This document shows, piece after piece, positions 41,847-50,000 of a DNA stretch of 64,000 nucleotides. Under the pieces are notes generated by a model. It was given only the letters and a program-made list of their open reading frames with translations, ran no database searches and was not told where the DNA came from. The stretch is from Gilichinskyi gelida (GTDB lineage: Bacteria > Acidobacteriota > Thermoanaerobaculia > Gp7-AA8), in the NCBI GenBank assembly GCA_038040385.1, contig JBBPII010000016.1:82642-146641 (forward strand), given 5' to 3'. Each line of letters opens with the position of its first letter. Positions within the stretch are counted from its first letter, which is position 1. Made by a program: the position numbers and the translations under genes.

Positions 41847-43760
41847 CTACAAAGTCAACGAGCGCGAGCCGGACAAACGCCGCGCCTCGGCCACAAAATC
41901 CTCGATCGGCATCGATCCCTGATCGCCCCCGCTCCGCCGCCGCACGGCCACCGTTCCCGCCGCCACTTCCTTCTCCCCGACCACCAGCATGTAGGGGATC
42001 TTGTCCATCTGCGCCTTCCGGATCTTCGCCCCCAGCTTCTCGTTCGACTCATCGTTCTCCACCCGCAGCCCGGCGGCCTTGAGCTTCGCGGTGACCTCCC
42101 GGCCGTAGTCGAGGAACTTCTCCGACAGCGGCAGGACGATGGCCTGCACCGGCGCCAGCCAGAGGGGGAACGAGCCGGCGAAGTGCTCGATGATGATGCC
42201 GATGAAGCGCTCCAGCGACCCGAGGATGGCGCGGTGGATCATGACCGGACGGTGGTCGGCGTTGTCGGCGCCGACGTACTCGAGCTTGAAGCGCTCCGGC
42301 TGCCCGTAGTCGAGCTGGATGGTGCCGAGCTGCCACGGACGGCCGATGGCGTCGGTGACCTGGAAGTCGAGCTTCGGCCCGTAGAACGCGCCGTCGCCGG
42401 CGTTGATCTGGTACTTCAGGCCGTTTTTCTTCAGCGCCGCTTCGAGCGCCGACTCGGCGACGTCCCAGTTCTCGTCGCTACCGATGCGCTTCGGCGGCCG
42501 GGTGGACAGCACGATGCGCACCTCGGCGAAGCCGAAGACGTCGTACATCTCCTTGATCAGCCGCAGCTCGCGGTCGATCTCCGCCTCGATCTGCTCGGGA
42601 GTGATGAAGAGGTGCGCGTCGTCCTGGGCGAACGAGCGGACCCGCACCAGCCCGGAGGTCACGCCGCTCCGCTCGTAGCGGTGCAGGCGGGCGAAGTCGG
42701 CGATGCGCAGCGGCAGGTCGCGGTACGAGCGCCGCTGCATGGCGTAGATCTGGGTGTGGCCGGGGCAGTTCATCGGCTTCACCCCGTACTCCCGCTCCTC
42801 GATCTCCGAGAAGAACATGTTCTCGCGGTAGTTGTCGTAGTGGCCGGAGATCTTGAAGATCTCGGTGTCCCACACCAGCGGGGTGACCACTTCGCTGTAG
42901 CCGTCGCGGCGGTAGAACTGGCGGACGAAGTCGATCAGCTCGTTGTAGATGACCGCCCCCTTCGGCAGGAAGATGGGCATCGAGGGCGCGAAGTGCGAGA
43001 AGGTGAAGAGCTCGAGCTCCTTGCCGAGCTTGCGGTGGTCGCGGGCGCGCGCCTGCTCCATCTGCTGGAGGTGCTTTTCCAGCTCCTCCTTGTCGGCCCA
43101 CGCGGTGCCGTAGATGCGCTGCAGCATGGCGTTGCGCTCGTCGCCGCGCCAATACGCGCCGGCGACCGAGAGGAGCTTGAACGCCCCGAGCTTGCCGGTG
43201 GACGGCACGTGCGGGCCGCGGCAGAGATCGAACCATTCGCCCTGCCGGTAGACCGACAGCGGCTCGTCGCCGGGGATGCCCTCGATGATCTCGACTTTGT
43301 ATTTCTCGCCGAGCTTGTCGAAGGTCTTGATGGCCTCGTCGCGGCTCCATTCCTCGCGGCGGATGGGGAGGTCGCGCTGGGCGATCTCCGCCATCTTCTC
43401 CTCGATGCGGCGCAAGTCCTCCTCGGAGAAGGCGCGGTCGGTGCCGAAATCGTAGAAGAAGCCGTGCTCGATGACCGGGCCGATCGTTACCTGGGTACCT
43501 GGGTACAACTCCTGGACGGCCATGGCCATCAGGTGGGCGGTGGAGTGTCGGATGGTGTCGCGCCCCTCGTCCGATTTGGGGGTGATGATCTGGATCTTCG
43601 CGCCGTCGGGGACGTTGGCGGAGAGGTCGACGACTTTGCCGTTCACTCTGCCGGCCACGGCGTCCTTCGCCAGCCGCCGGCCGATCGAGGCGGCGACGTC
43701 GGCGACGGTGGCGCCGTCGGGCACTTCGCGCTTCGATCCGTCGGGTAGCTCTACTTGCAT
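41847..43760 (-). CDS. thrS: Threonine-tRNA ligase
   Basis: The 637-residue class II synthetase has a TGS domain (1-62; MQVELPDGSKREVPDGATVADV), the editing domain with HSTAHLMAMAV and CRGPHVPSTG, catalytic motif 2 RIADFARLHRYERSG and motif 3/anticodon domain PLWLAPVQAIVLPLSEK. It charges tRNA-Thr. The ATG at 43760 is preferred: GGGAGAG lies just upstream and MQVELPDGS is the usual start; an in-frame start at 43772 falls in the terminator tail. It heads thrS-infC-rpmI-rplT-pheS and is preceded by a Thr-rich leader peptide and terminator, so it is likely controlled by attenuation. Confidence 0.97.
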   Translation of the reverse strand: MQVELPDGSKREVPDGATVADVAASIGRRLAKDAVAGRVNGKVVDLSANVPDGAKIQIITPKSDEGRDTIRHSTAHLMAMAVQELYPGTQVTIGPVIEHGFFYDFGTDRAFSEEDLRRIEEKMAEIAQRDLPIRREEWSRDEAIKTFDKLGEKYKVEIIEGIPGDEPLSVYRQGEWFDLCRGPHVPSTGKLGAFKLLSVAGAYWRGDERNAMLQRIYGTAWADKEELEKHLQQMEQARARDHRKLGKELELFTFSHFAPSMPIFLPKGAVIYNELIDFVRQFYRRDGYSEVVTPLVWDTEIFKISGHYDNYRENMFFSEIEEREYGVKPMNCPGHTQIYAMQRRSYRDLPLRIADFARLHRYERSGVTSGLVRVRSFAQDDAHLFITPEQIEAEIDRELRLIKEMYDVFGFAEVRIVLSTRPPKRIGSDENWDVAESALEAALKKNGLKYQINAGDGAFYGPKLDFQVTDAIGRPWQLGTIQLDYGQPERFKLEYVGADNADHRPVMIHRAILGSLERFIGIIIEHFAGSFPLWLAPVQAIVLPLSEKFLDYGREVTAKLKAAGLRVENDESNEKLGAKIRKAQMDKIPYMLVVGEKEVAAGTVAVRRRSGGDQGSMPIEDFVAEARRLSGSRSLTL

Positions 43761-43770
43761 GGTCTCTCCC

Positions 43771-43803
43771 AAAAATCAAACAGGGCCGATTGCTCGGCCC
43801 TGT
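43771..43803 (-). terminator. Rho-independent attenuator upstream of thrS
   Basis: On the minus strand ACAGGGCCGA (43803-43794), a GCAA tetraloop and TCGGCCCTGT (43793-43780 region, arm 43789-43780) form a perfect ten-base stem followed by TTGATTTTT (43779-43771). It sits between the leader peptide and the thrS Shine-Dalgarno. Its 5' arm overlaps CGACAGGGC (43805-43797), which can instead pair with GCCCTGTCG (43838-43830) at the end of the leader ORF, giving a mutually exclusive antiterminator. Confidence 0.85.
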
Positions 43804-43825
43804 CGCATGTTCGTTTTAGGTCAAA

Positions 43826-43888
43826 TCATCGACAGGGCGGAGGGGTCTCCGTCGTTCGCGTCTGCCGAGTCGAAGTCAGGTCCCGCAT
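43826..43888 (-). CDS. Threonine-rich leader peptide of the thrS operon (20 aa)
   Basis: The short frame encodes 20 residues, of which six are Thr (positions 5, 7, 10, 12, 13 and 15, codons ACT, ACT, ACG, ACG, ACG, ACC), ending in PPPCR. It stops 22 bases before the terminator's 5' arm. A ribosome stalled at Thr codons would leave 43838-43830 free to pair with 43805-43797 and prevent termination; one that reaches the stop would cover it and let the terminator form. A TATACT -10 box (43904-43899) lies ten bases before the ATG, so the transcript is nearly leaderless. The role is inferred from the arrangement. Confidence 0.75.
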   Translation of the reverse strand: MRDLTSTRQTRTTETPPPCR

Positions 43889-43898
43889 AGGATTCGCG

Positions 43899-43904
43899 AG
43901 TATA
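43899..43904 (-). promoter_or_regulatory. -10 box for the thrS operon leader
   Basis: TATACT on the minus strand, within GTTATACTC. No strong -35 is visible 16-18 bases upstream. The next ATG is the leader peptide start at 43888. Confidence 0.5.
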
Positions 43905-43950
43905 ACATCGGGTGAAACGAAAGCTTATCCCCCGGCACTCCTCAGGAGAG

Positions 43951-44034
43951 GGTTGACCGTTGACCGTTGGCTGTTGACCGTGGTGGCCTCGAACCACTGC
44001 CGACAGCCAACGGCCAACAGCCAACGGCGAACGA
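43951..44034. repeat. Dispersed inverted repeat (GTTGACCGTTGGC family)
   Basis: GTTGACCGTTGACCGTTGGC and CTGTTGACC on the left are mirrored by CAGCCAACGGCCAACAGCC and AACGGCGAAC on the right, with a CGAACCAC/GTGGTGG core. It is related to 17366-17428. It lies between the divergent thrS leader and DUF2235 gene. Confidence 0.75.
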
Positions 44035-44050
44035 CAGATTGGGGGAGCGA

Positions 44051-45121
44051 ATGGCCAAGAATCTGGTGCTCTGCTGCGACGGAACCTGGGACAGCGCGGA
44101 CCAGGAAAAGGTGAACGGCGAGCTGTGCGTGAGCAACGTGCTGAAGATCGCCGTCCGCTTCAAGAAGCGAACGGCCGCCGGCACCCTGCAGATCGTCTAC
44201 TACGATCAGGGAGTGGGAAGCGGAAACGCGCTCGACCGCGTCCAGGGCGGAGCGTTCGGCGAGGGGCTGCAGGGGAACATCAATGACGTCTACCGCTTTC
44301 TGATCGCCAACTACGAGCCGGGCGATGCGATCTGTCTGATCGGGTTCAGCCGCGGTGCCTACACCGCGCGCAGCATCGCCGGCATGATCCGCCGTTGCGG
44401 CATCCTTCGCCGCGACACCGTGAAGCAGTATCCGGAGGCCAAGGCGCTCTACCGCAGCGGCGTGAAGTCGACCGACCCCGCCGCGCAGCAGTTCAGACAG
44501 CAGTTCGCCATCGAGAACGACACCCCGATCCAGTGCATCGGCGTGTGGGACACCGTCGGCGCGCTCGGCATCCCCCTCCGCGGCTTCCAGGGATTCAACG
44601 AGGAGAAGTTCCGTTTCCTCGACACCACGCTCAGCTCGGCGGTCAAGTTCGCCTTCCACGCCCTCTCCGTCGACGAGCGTCGCGGCCCCTTCAAGCCGAC
44701 CATGTGGGACAGCCAGCCCGCCGCGGGGCAGACCGTGCAGCAGGCGTGGTTCGCCGGCGTGCACAGCGACATCGGCGGCGGCTATCCGGAGCACGGCCTC
44801 TCCGACCTCGCCCTGAACTGGATGATGGACGGCGTGAACATGGCCGGGCTGGAGATCGATCCTGCGGTGGTCGCTGCCCTCGGCACCAAGCCCGACCCGA
44901 TGCAGAAGGTGCACGAGTCGCTGAAGGGGATCTTCAAGCTGGACACGTTCGACCGGCAGATCGGTACGACGCAGTCCAAGACCGAGTACTTTCACAAATC
45001 GCTAATTCAGAAGTGGAAGGCCCAGGCGGACTATCGCCCCAAGCCGCTCAAGCCGTACGAGGCGCGGCTGCAGGCCCTCGCCGCCGGCCCGCTCACCGAC
45101 GCCATCTTCCCCATCGCATAG
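44051..45121 (+). CDS. DUF2235 alpha/beta hydrolase (Tle1-like)
   Basis: The 356-residue protein begins MAKNLVLCCDGTWDSAD, then has the nucleophile elbow GFSRGAYTAR with Ser100, a conserved Asp in GVWDTVGALG and a His in GVHSDIGGGY, the DUF2235 set. The family includes T6SS phospholipase effectors of the Tle1 type, but no VgrG, PAAR or immunity gene is adjacent, so a housekeeping or orphan hydrolase is equally likely. The ATG at 44051 is chosen because GGGGGAG precedes it and the upstream frame is repeat sequence. Confidence 0.85.
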   Translation: MAKNLVLCCDGTWDSADQEKVNGELCVSNVLKIAVRFKKRTAAGTLQIVYYDQGVGSGNALDRVQGGAFGEGLQGNINDVYRFLIANYEPGDAICLIGFSRGAYTARSIAGMIRRCGILRRDTVKQYPEAKALYRSGVKSTDPAAQQFRQQFAIENDTPIQCIGVWDTVGALGIPLRGFQGFNEEKFRFLDTTLSSAVKFAFHALSVDERRGPFKPTMWDSQPAAGQTVQQAWFAGVHSDIGGGYPEHGLSDLALNWMMDGVNMAGLEIDPAVVAALGTKPDPMQKVHESLKGIFKLDTFDRQIGTTQSKTEYFHKSLIQKWKAQADYRPKPLKPYEARLQALAAGPLTDAIFPIA

Positions 45122-45133
45122 CAGGACGCTGTC

Positions 45134-45197
45134 GCCCCTCTCCCGCGTGCGGGAGAGGGTGGCCCCTGAGCGAAGCGAAGGGGCCGGGTGAGGGCGT
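45134..45197. repeat. CTCTCCCGC...GCGGGAGAG repeat after the DUF2235 gene
   Basis: The hairpin CCCCTCTCCCGC-GT-GCGGGAGAGGG is followed by a GGCCCCTGAGCGAAGCGAAG palindrome-like tail and GGGTGAGGG. Related copies lie at 51750-51803 and 58933-58986. The hairpin could also serve as a terminator. Confidence 0.8.
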
Positions 45198-45236
45198 TGC
45201 AGCTAACCGCCGCCGCGCCGCGCGGTCTAAGCGAGC

Positions 45237-46268
45237 ATGAGAAAGCTCGCTCTCGCGCTCGTGTTGCTCGCCTCGTCCGCCTTTGCCCAGGCGCCGCGGA
45301 TCCTCCGCGCCACCCTCACCACCGCCCCGGCCGCGGCCGACCTCGCCGCGCAGGTGCGCGCGTCGAAGACGCCGTGGATCGGCTACTCCGTTCCCGCCGT
45401 CGATGGGTATCGCGTGATGTGCTGCTTCGAGCGCTGGGGCGAGTTCAAATCGGGCGGGACGTGCCGGCTCACGGACGATGCCAGCTCGTTCACCAGCACC
45501 ACCGACGATGAGCTGCGCCCCGCGGCAGGGAGCATCGCCGTGGTCTACCGCATCGAGAACGGCGCGATCGCCAGGGTACGCACCTACTCGCTCGACTGCA
45601 CCCTCGACGGCGGCGGCACCGCGGTGACCTGGATCGACGGCGCCGATCCGCGCAAGAGTGTGGGGCTGCTGGCGTCGCTCGTCGGCGGCGAGAAATCGGT
45701 CTCCAAGCGCGCGCTGTCGGCGCTGGCCATGCACGACGAGGCCTCGGCCGGCGACCGGCTGGAAGGGTGGGCGCGCTCGTCGACGAGGAGCGACGACGTC
45801 CGCGGCGAGGCGGTCTTCTGGCTGGCCGAGACCCGCCCCGAGCGGGGCCTGGAGGCGGCGCGGCTCTTGGCGCGCGACGCGTCGGCGTCGCGCAAAGTGC
45901 GCGAGAAGGCGGTCTTCGCCCTGTCGCTGATCAAGACCGCGCCGGCGACCGATGAGCTGATTCGCATCGCCAAGAACGACGACGACTCGCACGTCCGCGG
46001 CCAGGCGCTCTTCTGGCTCTCGCAGCAGGCGGGGAAGAAGGCGGCCGGCGCCATCCGCGAGGCGGTAGACCGAGACGCCGACTCCCACGTCCGGGAGAAA
46101 GCGGTCTTCGCCGTCTCGCAGCTCCCCGACGACGAAGGCATCCCCATCCTCATCGATCTGATGAAGAACCACCGCGACCCGAACGTGCGGAAAAAAGCGG
46201 CGTTCTGGCTGGGCCAGAAGCGCGACCCGCGGGCGCTCAACGCGCTGGAGGAGATCCTGCGGCGGTGA
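45237..46268 (+). CDS. Secreted HEAT-repeat protein
   Basis: The 343-residue protein has a signal peptide (MRKLALALVLLASSAFAQ), an N-terminal domain with a possible CCxxRW-type cysteine pair (VMCCFERWGEF), and from about residue 145 five HEAT/PBS-lyase-like repeats (for example VREKAVFALSLI, VRGQALFWLSQQ, VREKAVFAVSQL, VRKKAAFWLGQK). HEAT repeats form a superhelix for protein binding in the periplasm. No enzyme activity is evident. It stands alone between a repeat and an AT-richer region. Confidence 0.87.
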   Translation: MRKLALALVLLASSAFAQAPRILRATLTTAPAAADLAAQVRASKTPWIGYSVPAVDGYRVMCCFERWGEFKSGGTCRLTDDASSFTSTTDDELRPAAGSIAVVYRIENGAIARVRTYSLDCTLDGGGTAVTWIDGADPRKSVGLLASLVGGEKSVSKRALSALAMHDEASAGDRLEGWARSSTRSDDVRGEAVFWLAETRPERGLEAARLLARDASASRKVREKAVFALSLIKTAPATDELIRIAKNDDDSHVRGQALFWLSQQAGKKAAGAIREAVDRDADSHVREKAVFAVSQLPDDEGIPILIDLMKNHRDPNVRKKAAFWLGQKRDPRALNALEEILRR

Positions 46269-46449
46269 ACGCGAGTCTGATAATCCATACGCAATGGTTG
46301 GCTGCGCCCGCCTCCTAATCCATTACGCGACGCGATTCTCCCTGTTGTAAATCCCTTGCACTTTCCGGCCGTCCGTTGGTGCTCCGGGTGAATGACCTCA
46401 CTTCGAGCGGGGTAGATCATGGTGAGCGATCCGAAGTGGAAGGACGACC

Positions 46450-46740
46450 GCGACCATGCTTCCGCAAGCGGTGACGGCGGCGATTCAGGAGCAGTTGACC
46501 GAAGCGCGTCTGCTGCGCGAGCGCAATCTCCGCGGCGGGGTATGGCGCGGTCTGGCTGCCGGACGCCATCGGCAGGAAGCTGCCGTCCGACGCGTGTGAC
46601 TGGCGGTGCCGGTGGGTCTTTCCAGCGACGCGGCGTTGGCGGGACAGGGAAGGGGGGGAGGCCGTCACCACCTGCACGAGACGGTGGTGCAGCGCGCGGT
46701 CACGCGCGCCGCAAACGAAGGGCCGGTCGCTGGTGGCGCG
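46450..46740 (+). pseudogene. Remnant of an integron-type tyrosine recombinase (IntI-like), frameshifted
   Basis: Reading across two frameshifts recovers consecutive IntI-like blocks: TMLPQAVTAAIQEQLTEAR (46457-46513 region), then after +1 GYGAVWLPDAIGRKLPSDA and CRWVFPA, and after another shift RHHLHETVVQRAVTRAA (~46663-46713). GAVWLPDA and HHLHETVVQRAV are typical of integron integrases around the region between the second Arg-box and the catalytic Arg/His. The N-terminus and the catalytic C-terminus are missing. It is flanked by ~180 bases (46269-46449) and ~310 bases (46741-47049) with no other gene seen. Confidence 0.75.
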
Positions 46741-47049
46741 AGGCACCGCAGGAGTCGAGGCCGAGTGTGTGATCGCGGCCAGGCTCAAGTCAACATTGAG
46801 GCGCAACGCCAAGAATAACTGATTCAGTCGCGTAACCCGCGAACTCCAACCCGCAAACAATTGCTGATAAGCGACTTACAAGTAATCGAAAAGGTAATTC
46901 TGCCCTCGGTTCGTTATCTGGCGTTCAGTGGTCGGCCGTCAAAGAATAGCGAAGGAGGTACCTTCGGTTTCTCTCAAGCTGTGGAATTCCACACATCAGT
47001 CGCGTGTAAATTGTTTCATCGAGTTCCTTCCCGCGCTCAAGGAGTCACC

Positions 47050-50000
47050 ATGTCCTGTTTCGCACGGCGTCTACTCTTCGTGGTTGGTGCGTTCTTCTCT
47101 GCATACCCTGTGATTGCCACACCGGACCTGTTTCTGAAATCTTTCACGGTAGATCCGAGCGGCACTGCTGGCTCGAAAGTCAACTACAACCTCACCATCG
47201 TGAACCAAGGGACGGGGGGCAGGGCCGATTTTTCGACGGCGGAGATGCGCCTCAGTACGTCCAACGTTACGCCGAACAGCAGCGACTCGCTACTTCTCTC
47301 GATCTTCGTCGGTGACATGGCTCCCGGTGAGACTTTGAACTCCTCCGGGACCACGATTCCTATCCCCGCCAACATGAGTCCCGGCGCGTACTACATATGG
47401 GTAGTCCTCGATGTAAACGACACTGCAGGTCAAGGTACAGCTAACCGAGCGAATGACCGCACCATGGTGCCTTTCACGGTAACGGGAACACCGGGACCCG
47501 ATCTGATTCCGCAATCATTTACGGTGAGTCCGAGCGGCAACGCGGGCTCGAACGTGAGCTACAGCGTCACCATCCGCAACCAGGGAACGGGGATAGCCAA
47601 TTCGTCGACGACACAGTTTCGTCTCAGTGACTCCAGTGTCGCGCCGGCTAGCAGCGACCCGGTGCTCCTCTCGCTCCCCACCCCGGCTATTGATGCCGGT
47701 GCGACGAAGAGCCTGAGCGGGACCAACCTCCCTATACCCGCGAATGCGACTCTCGGGACGAAGTACATCTGGGTGACTCTCGATGCAACCGGTAGCGCAG
47801 GCCAAGGCTTGACCAACCAGGCGAATGATCGCGCCAAGGCAACCTTCACGGTCACGGGGGCATCGCTGCCCGACCTGGTTACACAATCGCTTACGGTGAA
47901 TCCGGTGAGCGGTGCAGCAGGTTCTCAAGTGGCCATCCTCTATGCCATCGTCAATCAGGGGACGGCGACCGCAAATGCGTCGCGGGTGGAGATCCGGCTG
48001 GGTACGTCCAGTGCGGCCCTGAGCAGCAACGATCCACTGATCCACTCTTTCCAGACCGATAGCATCCCTGCCAACGGCCTGATTCACTTTGGCACGACCC
48101 TCTCGATCCCCCCCGATACGAGTCCCGGAACGAAGTACATCTGGGTGAGCCTCGACGTGGACAACGCCGCTGGTCAAGGTACAGCTAACCAAGCGAATGA
48201 CCGCACCAACACAGCGTTCACGGTCATCCAGGCGGTACCCACTGGCACACTAACTGGTACTGTCAGAGACAGCGTAACGAGCGTCGCGATCTCGGGGGCC
48301 TCAGTGAGCTTCGGCGGGTCGAGCACCTCGACGGTCGGCTCAGGCGTTTACACGCTGCCCAATCTTACCTGCGCGTCCTCCACGTTCACAGTAATCAAGA
48401 GCGGCTACCAGACCGTGGCGGATAGCTACAGCCTCACGAATTGTCCGGGAACAAGTATTAGGGATGTGTCCCTGATGTCAACGCCAACGCCCGCGTGTGC
48501 ACTGACCTGCTCAGCCGACGTTGCGTCGGCTGGACTGGTCGGTGCGACCCTCCCATTTGTCGGTACGTCTTCGGTAGCCTCATGCTCAGACGCGACCTCA
48601 TATTCGTGGACTTTCGGAGACGGCACATCAGCTACAGGCTCCTCTGTCACACACGCGTACAACAGCGCAGGATTTTACAACTGGACCCTGTCGGTGGCGC
48701 GAGGCGGCGCGACATGCACTCGAAATGGGACCGTGACGATTTCGAGCGCATCGTCGGGTCTTCCCGTGATCGAGTACTTCCGAGCCAACCGTGACCAGAT
48801 TGCCGTCGGAGGTAGCTCGGATTTGACATGGAGTGTCCGAAACGCCTCCACGGTGATACTCGACGGCGTTGGCAACGTTGCTCCGAATTCTGGAACAACC
48901 GTCGTGCCGACCAGCACTACCACTTACAAGCTAATCGCTGCGAACAGCGCTGGATCGCAAGTCGCTACGGTGACCGTTCGCGTCGACTCGCTTCTCAACG
49001 TATCAATTCACGCCGATCGCGTGACCGGAGTAGTTCCATTAAGTGTCGTCTTCACTGTACTGGCATCAGGCGGCGTACCCCAATATTCGTACCGGTGGTC
49101 GTTCGGCGACACCTCTCAACAGACGACACATCGCTGGACTGATCCAACTCCCGAGGATGTGTTTTGCACCGTCACCGATGCGCACGGCACAAGTCAGAAA
49201 AGTAACATTCTACACATCGTGCCGTCCCCGCCAAACGCCACAATCTCGCTTGAATTTCTCGACCTCACGCGGGGGCCGAATCCCTCGTCACCTTCTCCGT
49301 ATACCCGAATCGGCGCTTCTGCAGACGGTGCCACGGTAGTTAGAGTCCATGCTACGTCATCCTCGCCGGGCACCGTTACTTTCAAATTCTCCGGAAAGCT
49401 TGGCTCGGGTTTCGATGGCGGCCTTTTCTCGGCAAAGGAGGCTATTGGCACTCCAAAAGCGCAACTGACGGTAGCTACCACCGGAGACGGGGCTGAGTAC
49501 GCGGCTGAGGTTTTCTATAAGGTACCCGACGACTTCGCGAATACCGGCAGCACAGCACCTGATGCGCGATCAGAGCGACCTCTCAGCTTCTCTGCACAGC
49601 TCGCTGGCGTGAGCGGCTCACTCGTTAGCACAGGCGACAAGTCCTTCAAACTCCGGCACGCCCCGGTAGTGTTTGTGCACGGCATTTGGTCACACAGTGG
49701 TACGTGGGACGACTTTCCAATCTGGCGAGAACTCCGCGATCGCGGTGAGGCACTTGCGCCTGGATGGGATGGCATTGGCTCTATCGACTCCGGAGCCCAG
49801 CAGATTCAACCCTTTGTAAAGGGCGTCCTTTCGCACATGCGTGCCGGAGGCATCGCTGCCTCGCGGGCCGATGTCGTAGCACACAGCTTCGGAGGCCTCA
49901 TCGCCAAGAGACTTGCCGCTACAAACGGGGCTATGATCCATAAACTCATCACGATCGATACGCCGCATTTTGGCAGCGCACTGGCCGACTTTCTAGTAGC

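Noticed and set aside
41130..43748. 872-codon frame antisense to thrS and infC
   Set aside because: The opposite strand encodes unmistakable thrS and infC.
43821..44024. 67-codon minus-strand frame covering the thrS leader
   Set aside because: It overlaps the Thr-rich leader in another frame and crosses a dispersed repeat; no protein pattern is seen.
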